From: Burkholderia vietnamiensis LMG 10929
GTDB taxonomy: Bacteria; Pseudomonadota; Gammaproteobacteria; Burkholderiales; Burkholderiaceae
Assembly: GCF_000959445.1 (NCBI RefSeq)
Contig: NZ_CP009629.1
Location: 38,621-102,620, forward strand
DNA length: 64,000 nt
Direction of reading: 5' to 3'
In this document: piece by piece, positions 39,437 to 47,906 of the stretch
Position numbering within the stretch: position 1 is the stretch's first letter
How the letters are laid out: every line of letters starts with the position of its first letter
Notes under the pieces: generated by a model
Told to the model about the DNA's origin: nothing
What the model saw: the letters and a program-made list of their open reading frames with translations, nothing else
Databases searched by the model: none
Translations under genes and position numbers: made by a program

Positions 39437-41398
39437 TTAGTCGGCGGTGTGTTTAAGATCGATAGTGATCGAAGCAGCGTGCGCAGCGTCTTGCGGCACG
39501 TAACCTTGGAGATCGTTGATGCGTTTATGCAGCGGGTCAGAGCCAGGACGATTCGGGGCCTGCCCTTTGTTGTCTCCTGAAACCGACGCGGTCGATCCGT
39601 CTCCGCCGGGTGTCGCCGGCCCACCCGGGCTTGTTGTAGATGCGCCAGGCGACGCTGAACTCCCCGCATCAACTGGCGTCGAAACGGCACCTGGGCTGCC
39701 AGAAGGCGCGGCCGGCACACTTGCCGAACCGCTCGAGCTGCCGGCACCACCATCGACAGGTGACGCCCCACCGGCGCTCGCCACCCGCGAGCTCGGTGCG
39801 GCAGAGGTAGGCGACGCTCCTGCCGCACTACCGGCGGCTGTCCCGCCACTACCCGCCGAAGCCGGCGGGGAAGCCGTAGTTGCCGTCGATCCCGCCGCAG
39901 AGTTCGCCGACGCCGCCGAACCGTTCACCGCCGCACTCACGGGAGTCGCCGCAGGTCCAGGCGAAGCGCCCATGTCCGCAACAGCCGCGCTCGGCGCGGG
40001 TTGTGCTGCCCCCGCTCCCGCGTCGTTGGTAGCAGGCGCACCAGCGGCGTCTCCGCCACCTTGCGCGGGCGCGCTGCTGGCCGGCGCCGACGGCGGAACA
40101 GGAATCCCCGACACACTACCGCCACGCGTCGCCTCGATGCTCGACGCAATTTTTCCACCAGCCGACCCATCCACTTTCTGCGCGAAACTGGTTCTCGCCC
40201 CGCCTGCGGCCTCGCCAATCGCCCCCTTTGCAAGACCAAGGCCATGGCTGCCCATTTCGCCGAGCGCATGAGTCGCCAGGGCCGTACCGCTCTTTCCGAG
40301 ATCCAGACCCGAGTTCAGACCAGCTCCCAGCGCCTTCGCAAGCCCGGTTGCGCCAGCCGCAGCTCCCGTGGCACCCGAAGCGGCACCCGCCATGCCCGCC
40401 ATCCCGGCCGCACCCGCGCCCGCGACGGCAGCGCCAGCCCCGATCGCCGCTCCAAGCATTCCGCCGGCTGTCATGCTCGGGCTACCCGACATCATTGCGC
40501 TCGCCATTTGCGGCACGGAGATGCCCAGATAGGCATAGACCAATGCCTCCCCAGCGGCAATCAGGCATGATTGAATCAGGTTCGCTGGATCAATCGCGAG
40601 GTTATCGAAGAGCGTTTGCCCAGCACCAACGATCATGTACAGCACCATCAGTTTGATACCCGTCGCTACCGCGTATTGAAGGTATTTCGACGCCATGTCC
40701 GTGGTCCACCGCGACCCGCCAAAGCCGAGCAGGATCACCCCGCCACCGATCGCGATGTACGACTCGATCTGGGTAACCAGCAGTTGTGCTGCAACAAAGA
40801 GAAAAGATAAAAAAACCAGAATCGCCAATGCCGTCACGGGAATCACGACCGCGATCTTTTCCATTACCCCCAACTCGCCGATCGCCTGATAGGCGGCCAA
40901 CGCAGTGTCGAAACCTGTCGACACAATGCCGTCTGGTGTCGCCGCAGACGGCGCGGCCCCGCCTGCTCCTCCGGCCGCCATACCGATCGTCTTAAACGAG
41001 TTGATGATCGCCGGAATCCAAGTGTCGGACATTTTGAGAAGCGTCCAGAAGAAGGCGATCGTCATAACCTTCTTCACGAGGCTATTCAAAATGTCGGCAA
41101 ATTCCGCCTTGTCCACAATATAGGTTACGGTGGTCCACCCGAAGTCAATTGTCGCCAGCATCCAAAAGAGCTTCTGTGCGTACCCTTTGACGATCGTCCC
41201 CCAGGTCACTTGCAAAGGCGAGAACTTGGCGTCCACTCCATTCAAAAAGTTGAATTGGTAACCGCCGCCAGTGCTCTGCGCCAGGGCCGACACGGAAAGG
41301 CTCAGCAGGGTTACGACGACGGCCATGAATGCTGTGAGCCTGAGCCACTGGCGCACCGAGCATGGTTTTCGGATCGTCAACTTGAGTATGGCGAGCAT
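39437..41398 (-). CDS. trbL: TrbL/VirB6-like polytopic membrane protein
   Basis: Start taken at the ATG at 41398 (MLAILKLTIRKPCSVRQWLR). A signal-like N-terminus, then several membrane segments (for example AVVIPVTALAILVFLSFLFV and SYIAIGGGVILLGFGGSRW) form the TrbL core to about residue 330. This protein is the inner-membrane pore component. The C-terminal 230 or so residues are extreme Ala/Gly/Ser/Thr/Pro low complexity, ending in a charged tail (KRINDLQGYVPQDAAHAASI). The long tail is common but variable in TrbL proteins. Confidence 0.92.
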   Translation of the reverse strand: MLAILKLTIRKPCSVRQWLRLTAFMAVVVTLLSLSVSALAQSTGGGYQFNFLNGVDAKFSPLQVTWGTIVKGYAQKLFWMLATIDFGWTTVTYIVDKAEFADILNSLVKKVMTIAFFWTLLKMSDTWIPAIINSFKTIGMAAGGAGGAAPSAATPDGIVSTGFDTALAAYQAIGELGVMEKIAVVIPVTALAILVFLSFLFVAAQLLVTQIESYIAIGGGVILLGFGGSRWTTDMASKYLQYAVATGIKLMVLYMIVGAGQTLFDNLAIDPANLIQSCLIAAGEALVYAYLGISVPQMASAMMSGSPSMTAGGMLGAAIGAGAAVAGAGAAGMAGMAGAASGATGAAAGATGLAKALGAGLNSGLDLGKSGTALATHALGEMGSHGLGLAKGAIGEAAGGARTSFAQKVDGSAGGKIASSIEATRGGSVSGIPVPPSAPASSAPAQGGGDAAGAPATNDAGAGAAQPAPSAAVADMGASPGPAATPVSAAVNGSAASANSAAGSTATTASPPASAGSGGTAAGSAAGASPTSAAPSSRVASAGGASPVDGGAGSSSGSASVPAAPSGSPGAVSTPVDAGSSASPGASTTSPGGPATPGGDGSTASVSGDNKGQAPNRPGSDPLHKRINDLQGYVPQDAAHAASITIDLKHTAD

Positions 41399-41411
41399 GG
41401 CCGAGCTACCT

Positions 41412-41612
41412 TCAGTGTTTGATGCGCTTCGAATGAATACTTCCGAACACAGCTTTCTCCGCGGCATCCGCGTCAATGGCCTGGACCGCAGATGAACTCA
41501 TCAGACGCGGGTTCGAGGCCGGCAGTTGGCTGTACACCCGATCCGCATCGCTTTGCTTACTGCAAGCGCCGAGAACAACGACAGTCAGCAGCCCAATCAC
41601 GATAATGCGCAT
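41412..41612 (-). CDS. trbK: TrbK-like lipoprotein, putative entry exclusion/VirB7-like
   Basis: A 66-residue lipoprotein: MRIIVIGLLTVVVLGACSKQ with lipobox LGAC (Cys17). It sits between trbJ and trbL exactly as trbK does in IncP plasmids, where TrbK is the entry-exclusion lipoprotein. Sequence outside the lipobox is too short to confirm. The same position could hold a VirB7-like lipoprotein of the core complex. Confidence 0.7.
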   Translation of the reverse strand: MRIIVIGLLTVVVLGACSKQSDADRVYSQLPASNPRLMSSSAVQAIDADAAEKAVFGSIHSKRIKH

Positions 41613-41623
41613 GGATGTCTCCG

Positions 41624-42382
41624 TTAGTTCGACGGCAGCGACGGCGCCGTATAAGGGAGGATACGTTTGGCCCGGATGTTTCCGTACACCTGCGCGAGCC
41701 CCGTGTTCCCCATGTTTTCTTTATCCATTTGCATAGCCGTATACGCGTTCTGAGACTGCATCTGAGCCATCTGGAGCTGTCGCAATTTCTCGAGCTGACC
41801 GACCATAGCGACGCCGACATCATTGCCGGCCTGTAGCGCCTGCAATTGCCCTTGCGCAGATTGCGAGCGCTGCTGCAATTGAGCAACCATGGATTGCTCG
41901 TTCGAGAAATCATTCATATGCGCGCGCATCACGGCCAACGAGTTCTGAACCGCACTGAGCGTGTTATCGGACCAATTCCGATATGCGTGCTGGAAGTCGA
42001 GTGCCGAGCCATAGCCAGGGTGCAGATTGCGAAACAACTGGTCAGCGTTCTGAAGCGTATAGTCGATCTTCTGGCCAGCCACCACGATGGTCTGCAGGTT
42101 CTTGAAGGCTTGCGACATATTGTTGTCGTTCCAGAGCGCGCCAGCCGCTTCTCCTAACAGGGCACTCGGAGACATGTTCATCAGATTACGCAGCATCGTC
42201 TCGTATTGATTGATCTGCGTGACCGTTTGTTGCGCCTGTTGCGCGTACGAGGCGACGAGCTGCAGGTTGTTGAGAATCTGCGTCGGCTCAGTCGCGCCAG
42301 CCACCATGCCGCCTGCATTCACTCGAGAGGCGAGTGTCAAACCGATGAACAGCGGAATAGCGACGCGAATCAGGGATTTCAT
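41624..42382 (-). CDS. trbJ: TrbJ/VirB5-like periplasmic protein
   Basis: Start at the ATG at 42382 with AGGGG upstream gives a signal peptide (MKSLIRVAIPLFIGLTLASR, cleaved near VNA). The mature part is helical with the TrbJ pattern: ATEPTQILNNLQLVASYAQQ, AQQTVTQINQYETMLRNLMN, and QAGNDVGVAMVGQLEKLRQL. TrbJ is a minor pilus component at the tip, equivalent to VirB5. The gene starts 2 bases after the preceding gene's stop. Confidence 0.9.
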   Translation of the reverse strand: MKSLIRVAIPLFIGLTLASRVNAGGMVAGATEPTQILNNLQLVASYAQQAQQTVTQINQYETMLRNLMNMSPSALLGEAAGALWNDNNMSQAFKNLQTIVVAGQKIDYTLQNADQLFRNLHPGYGSALDFQHAYRNWSDNTLSAVQNSLAVMRAHMNDFSNEQSMVAQLQQRSQSAQGQLQALQAGNDVGVAMVGQLEKLRQLQMAQMQSQNAYTAMQMDKENMGNTGLAQVYGNIRAKRILPYTAPSLPSN

Positions 42383-42384
42383 GG

Positions 42385-43011
42385 TCAATGTGCCCCTGCT
42401 TGTTGTGGATCGCAAAAGTCGCGATTCGCTTCAAAACTGGTATTGACGTATGCGTACTTGCCGTTTTGCGTCATGTCCGTCTGGATCAGGGTGCGCCGAT
42501 AGTGGTCTGGATCGATCGCAGCAACAACCGCGCTAGCGCTCAATGCCACGGCGGCGTTCGCACTCAGCGCTTTCGCAGCGTTAATGGCATTGATTGCGTC
42601 TTGCACGCGCGCCTCATTGGTGGTCGACAGTGCGCCATATCCCGCATACAAATGCCATCCGTTACCCGCAACGGCAAAGGGCAATGGCAGGGTGATAGTG
42701 GAATCGGAGAGCCCGCTTCTCGCTACCGCGTACACCGGGAACATCCCGCCGCGCCAAGCAGCCCAACTGCTGCCACTCAGAAATGCAGCCTGCGACATCG
42801 TCGGATCGTGCATCCCGATGTAGACAAGCCCCGGCCGCGCTTGGTCCGCGGCATTGATCGGTAGAGTGAACCTGACGTACGGCTGAGACCCTCGGCAAAA
42901 GACCTGTACGCCAGTCACTGCTATGGTCGATCGGACGCCGACCTGAGAGTGCGCCAAACCGCAACAGAGCAACAATGCCGTCGCCAGAATGTTGAAGATC
43001 CTTTTTCGCAT
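42385..43011 (-). CDS. unknown secreted protein of the trb operon, 208 aa
   Basis: ATG at 43011 has AAGGA upstream. A signal peptide (MRKRIFNILATALLLCCGLA, near HSQ) is followed by VFCRGSQPYVRFTLPINAAD, LVYIGMHDPTMSQAAFLSGS and LSDSTITLPLPFAVAGNGWH. A late Ala-rich helix precedes a Cys near the end. It is inserted between trbE and trbJ where IncP has no equivalent. It may be a pilus-associated or periplasmic accessory protein; not recognised. Confidence 0.6.
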   Translation of the reverse strand: MRKRIFNILATALLLCCGLAHSQVGVRSTIAVTGVQVFCRGSQPYVRFTLPINAADQARPGLVYIGMHDPTMSQAAFLSGSSWAAWRGGMFPVYAVARSGLSDSTITLPLPFAVAGNGWHLYAGYGALSTTNEARVQDAINAINAAKALSANAAVALSASAVVAAIDPDHYRRTLIQTDMTQNGKYAYVNTSFEANRDFCDPQQAGAH

Positions 43012-43021
43012 AGCTTTTCCT

Positions 43022-43186
43022 TCAAGCGTGCGTGGTGTGACGCACCGCGCCAAACCGGAGCGTCACGACTGCCTTGAGTCCGTGGAAGCCCAGCACGACC
43101 GGAAATGCGACCAGCGCGCCGATCAACTGAGCGACGAATGCGATAACCGGCAAACCGATCACCGCCGCAATCAAAAACACGCCCAT
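43022..43186 (-). CDS. 54-aa membrane peptide
   Basis: A short gene with a perfect AAAGGAGGGTAAC leader before the ATG at 43186. Protein: MGVFLIAAVIGLPVIAFVAQ, then LIGALVAFPVVLGFHGLKAV, then VTLRFGAVRHTTHA. One long or two short membrane segments with a basic C-terminus. It ends 10 bases before the next gene, so it belongs to this operon. Function unknown; small membrane peptides can modulate secretion systems. Confidence 0.65.
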   Translation of the reverse strand: MGVFLIAAVIGLPVIAFVAQLIGALVAFPVVLGFHGLKAVVTLRFGAVRHTTHA

Positions 43187-43215
43187 GTTACCCTCCTTTG
43201 AGTTCCATTGAATTA

Positions 43216-43250
43216 ATTATAGCATTATGGCTGATAGAAAGATATCAAAA
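43216..43250 (-). promoter_or_regulatory. AT-rich promoter-like stretch between trbE and the small membrane gene
   Basis: GATATCA (43241-43247, family C) and TATAAT read on the minus strand (43216-43221) lie in a 69-base AT-rich gap. The spacing of TTGATA to TATAAT (21 bases) is long for sigma-70, so an internal promoter is only suggested. Confidence 0.35.
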
Positions 43251-43255
43251 TATCG

Positions 43256-45844
43256 TCATGCCGCCTGTTTCGCGATTCCGAGTTGGCGCTCGTGATATGC
43301 AATCCATTCCGTGAGTTGTCCCTTTCCCCAGTCCTTGTTCGCGTTGCAGTGGCGCAGCCATTCGACGGTCCAACGCTCGCCATAACGCGTGATAAGGTCC
43401 CGTGCAAGAGCGACATCGTCCTTTCCCGAGGCCCCCACAAAAGCGAGGCATACGGGGCCAAGGCCAAGTTGATACTTGCGGCGGCCGAGCGGCGACATGT
43501 AGTAGTAGTCGAGCTTCTTCGCCATGCGCCCGATGATGTCGATCTGACGTTCGTTCAGCCCGATCGCGCGGTACTGCGCAGCAGATTCTTCGTTGCCGCG
43601 AATCTCCGAATTCGCCAGCAATATCTTCGTCGGGCAGCTCTCGTAGAGCACGTCGCGAATCGCGCTTTTTCCAACGTCAGAAAGAGACTGAGTCGCAAAC
43701 AACACGACACAGTTTGCTTTCCGCAACACCTTCAGCCATTCCCGAATCTTCTCCTGGAACAGTGGATGATTGAGCATCAGCCAGGCCTCATCGAGCACGA
43801 GCAGCGTCGGCGAGCCATCGAGGCCACGCTCCACGCAACGGAACAGGTACAGCAAGACCGGAATCGCGAACCGATCACCCATACCCATCAAATGCTCCAT
43901 CTCAAACACAACGAATCGGTCGAGCGTGATGTTGTCCGACTCACCATCGAGCATGGCGTTGTTGCCGTCGAGCGAATATGGCTTGAGGGATTCCCGCATC
44001 TTCTCATCGGCAACTTGCCTAATGAAATGGGTCATCGACCGCTGATCCGCGTCCGCATCTGCGAGCTTCTTGAGGGCATTACGGATAGTCGTGCGATGCT
44101 CGGGCAACACCACAAACTTCTGCAACGTCAGCAGCGTTTCGATGTAATCCTCAGCCCATGCTCGTTCGGCCGGTTTATGCACGTTCCCGAGCGGGCACAA
44201 GTTGATCTCGCTGCCATGCTCGCTCCCGATATCCAAATACGTACCTCGCAATGCGTGGCACAAGACGAACGACGAGTACCCCTTCTCAAACTTCCGCACC
44301 TTGGCTCGCGGATACCTCAAGAAGGCCTGCTCGATCAATTCCAAATGTGTCGACTTCCCGGCGCCGGTGGGTCCCATCATCAACGTGTGGCCGACATCAT
44401 CGACGTGCAAGTTGAGCCGGAAAGGGGCGTTGCCCGTTGTCTTTGCCATCAGCAATGGCGGGCTCTTCGCAGGGTAGAACGCGCAAGGGTTTTCGCTCAG
44501 ACCGGGCCACGTCGCCGTCGTCGGAATCAAATGCGACAGGTTCAGAGAGTGCAGAATCGGTCGCCGGACGTTTTCGTACCCGTGACCTGGCAGCGTGCCG
44601 AGATACGCTTCAACGGAATTCATGTCCTCGAGCCGACACGGAAAGCCGAGATCCGAAATCGCGGTAATGCAGTCCTCGACGCTCTCCTTCAGTTGCACGA
44701 GGTCTTCGTCCATGAGTAGCACGACGCTCGTATAGTGCCCGTAGCGCACTAGACCGGAGCCGGCCTCCGACATCGCAGTCTGAGCGTCGGCGGTCATTTC
44801 CAGTGCATCCTGATCGATCGGCCCGGACGTCGAATTGCTCACCTGGTCGCGGAAGCCACGCACCTTCTGCCGCCACTTCTTCCGCAGCTTGGCGAGCAGC
44901 GACTTCCCCTCCTCCGGATTCATGAAGATGAATCGGGTGCTCCACCGATAGGCAATCGGCAGCGTGTTGAGCATGTTCAGGATGCCCGGATAACTCGTCG
45001 CCGGAAAGCCCTCAATCGAAATTGCCCGAACATGCTTCCTTCCTACGCGCGGCGTATTACCGCCAGTAAAATCCTGACTGCCGATGATTGCGTCATACAT
45101 GACGCCTGGCGGAGGCTTGACGATGTGTTGCCGAACACCCGTCACGCAATAGTGCAAGTAGCCCGCGAGATGATCGATAACCACCGTCGAACCGTCCGCG
45201 CGGCTTTCGACCACCTGATCAGTGATCCGCGTGATCCCTTCGAATAGCGTTCCGAGGCGCGACTGGAGCTGATCGAGTTGATCCTTGAACTTCGCGATCA
45301 TCTGGTCCTGCAACGACACGCGGCTGATGTTCAAGTCCGCGCTCTTCTCGAACATCATCGCCGTTGCCTTGCTCTGCAATTGAAGTGGCGGAAGATACGT
45401 GAAGATCATCGCGTAGACGCTTTCGAAGTGTGCCCCTTCCTGGTTGTACTGGGACTGCCGTTCGAGATCCATCAACTCCGCCACTGGTACCGGAAAGAAG
45501 TTGTTCTCCGGATACCCGATAGCAGACGCGCGGATCGCGTCGACATGCACCATCCAGCCCGAACCGAAGCGCCGCAGCGCGTCGTTTAGACGCGCCGCAA
45601 TCGCTTCCAGTTCGCCGTTGCTGGCCGACTCCGTATCAGTTCCCCGATAGAAGAAACCCGCAATCAGCTCACCGCCCTTGCCCTGCATGATGCCGGGCTC
45701 GAGCGGGCGAGCGTAGCGTAGAAGATCGGCAAGACCTTGCGCCTCGTCCCGGTATTCCTTCTGCATCCCCGCCCGGCCGGCCGCCAATGCGTACCATACG
45801 ACGCCAACGACCATCAGGCCAATCATGATCCAAAATCCGCTCAT
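43256..45844 (-). CDS. trbE: TrbE/VirB4 ATPase
   Basis: 862-residue energising ATPase of the mating channel. An N-terminal membrane segment (FWIMIGLMVVGVVWYALAAG) precedes the CagE/VirB4 domain. Walker A is GPTGAGKST (about 491-499), Walker B is LLVLDEAWLMLNHPLFQEKI, and VVLFATQSLSDVGKSAIRDV is the VirB4 C-terminal motif. One family A site (43669-43682) falls within the codons for the SDVGKS stretch. It starts 10 bases after trbD. Length and motifs are complete. Confidence 0.95.
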   Translation of the reverse strand: MSGFWIMIGLMVVGVVWYALAAGRAGMQKEYRDEAQGLADLLRYARPLEPGIMQGKGGELIAGFFYRGTDTESASNGELEAIAARLNDALRRFGSGWMVHVDAIRASAIGYPENNFFPVPVAELMDLERQSQYNQEGAHFESVYAMIFTYLPPLQLQSKATAMMFEKSADLNISRVSLQDQMIAKFKDQLDQLQSRLGTLFEGITRITDQVVESRADGSTVVIDHLAGYLHYCVTGVRQHIVKPPPGVMYDAIIGSQDFTGGNTPRVGRKHVRAISIEGFPATSYPGILNMLNTLPIAYRWSTRFIFMNPEEGKSLLAKLRKKWRQKVRGFRDQVSNSTSGPIDQDALEMTADAQTAMSEAGSGLVRYGHYTSVVLLMDEDLVQLKESVEDCITAISDLGFPCRLEDMNSVEAYLGTLPGHGYENVRRPILHSLNLSHLIPTTATWPGLSENPCAFYPAKSPPLLMAKTTGNAPFRLNLHVDDVGHTLMMGPTGAGKSTHLELIEQAFLRYPRAKVRKFEKGYSSFVLCHALRGTYLDIGSEHGSEINLCPLGNVHKPAERAWAEDYIETLLTLQKFVVLPEHRTTIRNALKKLADADADQRSMTHFIRQVADEKMRESLKPYSLDGNNAMLDGESDNITLDRFVVFEMEHLMGMGDRFAIPVLLYLFRCVERGLDGSPTLLVLDEAWLMLNHPLFQEKIREWLKVLRKANCVVLFATQSLSDVGKSAIRDVLYESCPTKILLANSEIRGNEESAAQYRAIGLNERQIDIIGRMAKKLDYYYMSPLGRRKYQLGLGPVCLAFVGASGKDDVALARDLITRYGERWTVEWLRHCNANKDWGKGQLTEWIAYHERQLGIAKQAA
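43669..43682. promoter_or_regulatory. TTCCAACGTCAGAA site (family A, copy 7)
   Basis: A copy of TTCYRACGTYRGAA inside trbE. Coding constraint could account for part of the match. Confidence 0.5.
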
Positions 45845-45854
45845 CGCTCAGCCT

Positions 45855-46190
45855 CTATTTGAAGTCCTTGTACGAAGGCATCGGCGCGTGCAAACGCCCT
45901 CGCGCGGGGTAATACGATCGGTACTTGAGCGACCGCCGGACCACTTTTGACATGAGTGGGTCTTTGAGCGCCATGACGCGCATGAGAGAAAGCCAAATAC
46001 CCCATAGGATTACTCCAAGCGGTATTCCGTAATACAGCGAATACCGCATCGTCGTGATGAAGGCGAGGTAAATAGAGACGAGGAGTCCACCCACGACCAA
46101 CCCGCGCTCGCCCCCCATGAACATCATGTAACGCACACCGGACGCGTGGATGGTCACCTGCGTCAACTCACTCCGGTGGTCAGCACTCAT
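45855..46190 (-). CDS. trbD: TrbD/VirB3 inner-membrane protein
   Basis: A 111-residue protein whose two hydrophobic stretches (RGLVVGGLLVSIYLAFITTM and LYYGIPLGVILWGIWLSLMR) match VirB3/TrbD. It anchors the VirB4 ATPase at the inner membrane. The C-terminus is basic and cytoplasmic (KVVRRSLKYRSYYPARGRL). Located between trbC and trbE in canonical order, with gaps of 12 and 10 bases. Confidence 0.9.
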   Translation of the reverse strand: MSADHRSELTQVTIHASGVRYMMFMGGERGLVVGGLLVSIYLAFITTMRYSLYYGIPLGVILWGIWLSLMRVMALKDPLMSKVVRRSLKYRSYYPARGRLHAPMPSYKDFK

Positions 46191-46202
46191 CGCCGTCCCC
46201 GA

Positions 46203-46634
46203 TCAGACCGAGCAGGCGCTCGAACCCGCACCCAGCTTCGTCGCTATCCAGCCGACGAATGCCGCACCGCCGACGACCACGCAAATCGCCATCACGATGT
46301 TCACGACCTTCTTCAGAATGCCGGTCAATTCCTCGCCGAAAAGAAAGCCGAGACCGGCCGCGGCGAACGCGATCGTGCCGACCGCGATCGGCGTCGACCC
46401 CTTGAACCAGCCGGCAACACCGCAGAGCGGGCCGTCCCACGGCGCGGAACTGTCGCTGACCGACTGCGCCGCAGCGGCACCGGCATAACCGGCGAGAATG
46501 AATGCCGCGTAGAGATTTGACGGGGAAAATTTCCCCCTCACGTAGCGCATGAAGCTGGCGCCGTTACGTCGAACACGCGCATTTGCTTCGCGCGCCAACG
46601 CAGCAACACTGACCTTCACGATACTGGGTTTCAT
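46203..46634 (-). CDS. trbC: TrbC/VirB2 conjugative pilin
   Basis: Start at the ATG at 46634 with AAAGGAGG 4 bases upstream. A long basic leader (to about 50) ends in AFILAGYAGAAAAQSVSDSS, a likely signal peptidase site. The mature pilin has two hydrophobic helices, STPIAVGTIAFAAAGLGFLF and VVNIVMAICVVVGGAAFVGW, joined by the short polar GEELTGILKK loop, as in VirB2. In IncP the pilin is circularised by TraF; no TraF-like peptidase is visible here. Confidence 0.9.
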   Translation of the reverse strand: MKPSIVKVSVAALAREANARVRRNGASFMRYVRGKFSPSNLYAAFILAGYAGAAAAQSVSDSSAPWDGPLCGVAGWFKGSTPIAVGTIAFAAAGLGFLFGEELTGILKKVVNIVMAICVVVGGAAFVGWIATKLGAGSSACSV

Positions 46635-46656
46635 GAAACCTCCTTTAAAAAAATCA

Positions 46657-47742
46657 TCAAACATAATGAAGAATGTACTTCCGCTTTTCGACGTCATACC
46701 CCTCGATAACTGCCAACTCCCGCACCTTTCTGCCAGCGTCGATACCCGTCTCCTTCTCAATGAAAATGCACAAGTCAATCGCATTCGCGATGACCTGCGG
46801 ATTAGCCTTGATACCTTCGTTCTCCTCCATCAGTTGGCCGACACGAACCAACCCGTCCTCGCAGTCGTTGGCGTGAATCGTCGCAAGCCCGCCAGGGTGT
46901 CCCGTGTTCCACATCTTCAGAAGTGCCAGCACTGCTCCATCGCGAACCTCGCCGACAATGATCCGGTCCGGTCGCATCCGCATCGTCGCTTTCAGAAGCC
47001 GCGTCATACTGACGTCTGCATTCGAACGCATCTGGACAAAGTTATCGGCCGCGCATTGGATTTCCCCGGTGTCCTCGATCAGCACGATCCGATGGTCAGG
47101 TGTGAGCGTCGCCATCCCATGCAGAATCGCATTCACCAACGTGGTCTTGCCGGAGCTGGTCGAGCCGATAACAAGAATGTTTTTGCGTTGACTGATTGCG
47201 AGACGAATTACGTCTCCGTGCGACAGCCCCTTGGCGGCATCCACGAAGCTCCCAGTTTGCCGCCGCCGCGCATTCAAGGGGTCGTCACGGTGAGTAATAA
47301 TCCCGCGTTTTTCGTAGTCCTCGATCGTGAAGATCAACGAGGCCTTTTTGCGGATCGCGAACGCTGGAGCTGCGACGACCGGCCAAATCAGTCCTTCGAA
47401 CCGACTCCCGTCCAGAGGCAACTCTCCCTCGAGAATTGGTTCTTTGACCGTAACCGCGGTTCGCAGCATCTCGGCGATACCGTTGAACAGACTTTCGGCC
47501 GCGATCGCCGCCATCGTCTGCCCCGTGTCGAACATGCCGCGGCCCAGTTCGTCGAGGAATATCCGCCCGTCTGGATTAAGCATTACCTCGATGATCTTCG
47601 GGTTGCTCAACGCGTCGAGGCACGTCGGACCTAGATCCCGACGCAACCCCGTCATCCGACGCTCTCGCGCCTGTTCTGATAGCGCACGAGGCGCGCCGTC
47701 GCCCCTCGATGCGGCAAAGTTCGAAGCTTCAGCCTGGTCCAT
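46657..47742 (-). CDS. trbB: TrbB/VirB11 hexameric ATPase
   Basis: 361-residue cytoplasmic ATPase. Walker A is IGSTSSGKTTLVNA (about 192-205), the Asp box is RIVLIEDTGEIQ, Walker B is RPDRIIVGEVRDGAVL, and the His box is HPGGLATIHANDCEDGLVRV. It is the first gene of the trb operon, transcribed leftward from the divergent promoter region 47743-47906. Length and motifs are standard for TrbB. Confidence 0.95.
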   Translation of the reverse strand: MDQAEASNFAASRGDGAPRALSEQARERRMTGLRRDLGPTCLDALSNPKIIEVMLNPDGRIFLDELGRGMFDTGQTMAAIAAESLFNGIAEMLRTAVTVKEPILEGELPLDGSRFEGLIWPVVAAPAFAIRKKASLIFTIEDYEKRGIITHRDDPLNARRRQTGSFVDAAKGLSHGDVIRLAISQRKNILVIGSTSSGKTTLVNAILHGMATLTPDHRIVLIEDTGEIQCAADNFVQMRSNADVSMTRLLKATMRMRPDRIIVGEVRDGAVLALLKMWNTGHPGGLATIHANDCEDGLVRVGQLMEENEGIKANPQVIANAIDLCIFIEKETGIDAGRKVRELAVIEGYDVEKRKYILHYV

Positions 47743-47906
47743 TTATGTTCCCGATCGATTCCCCGGAGGATCGGCATCTTGCCGTTCACAGCCTCTATCG
47801 TAACCGCCCCTTTTAGATAGTACAATGATATCATTCTATCACTTAAAGACAGAGCATTTCTGACGTCAGAAATTCACCCGCCGGCTCCACCACTCTTCAG
47901 AGGCTG
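47743..47906. promoter_or_regulatory. divergent control region between trb and pil operons
   Basis: This 164-base gap separates the leftward trb operon from rightward pilL/pilM. It holds the 12-bp perfect palindrome AATGATATCATT (47824-47835, family C) and the 14-bp perfect palindrome TTCTGACGTCAGAA (47858-47871, family A, copy 8), 22 bases apart. Its position makes it the likely main switch for conjugation genes. Confidence 0.7.

Noticed and set aside
47652..47834. A 60-residue minus-strand frame (MISLYYLKGAVTIEAVNGKM...) upstream of and overlapping trbB.
   Set aside because: It starts inside the AATGATATCATT operator, overlaps the first 30 codons of trbB in another frame, and has no clear ribosome-binding site or motif.
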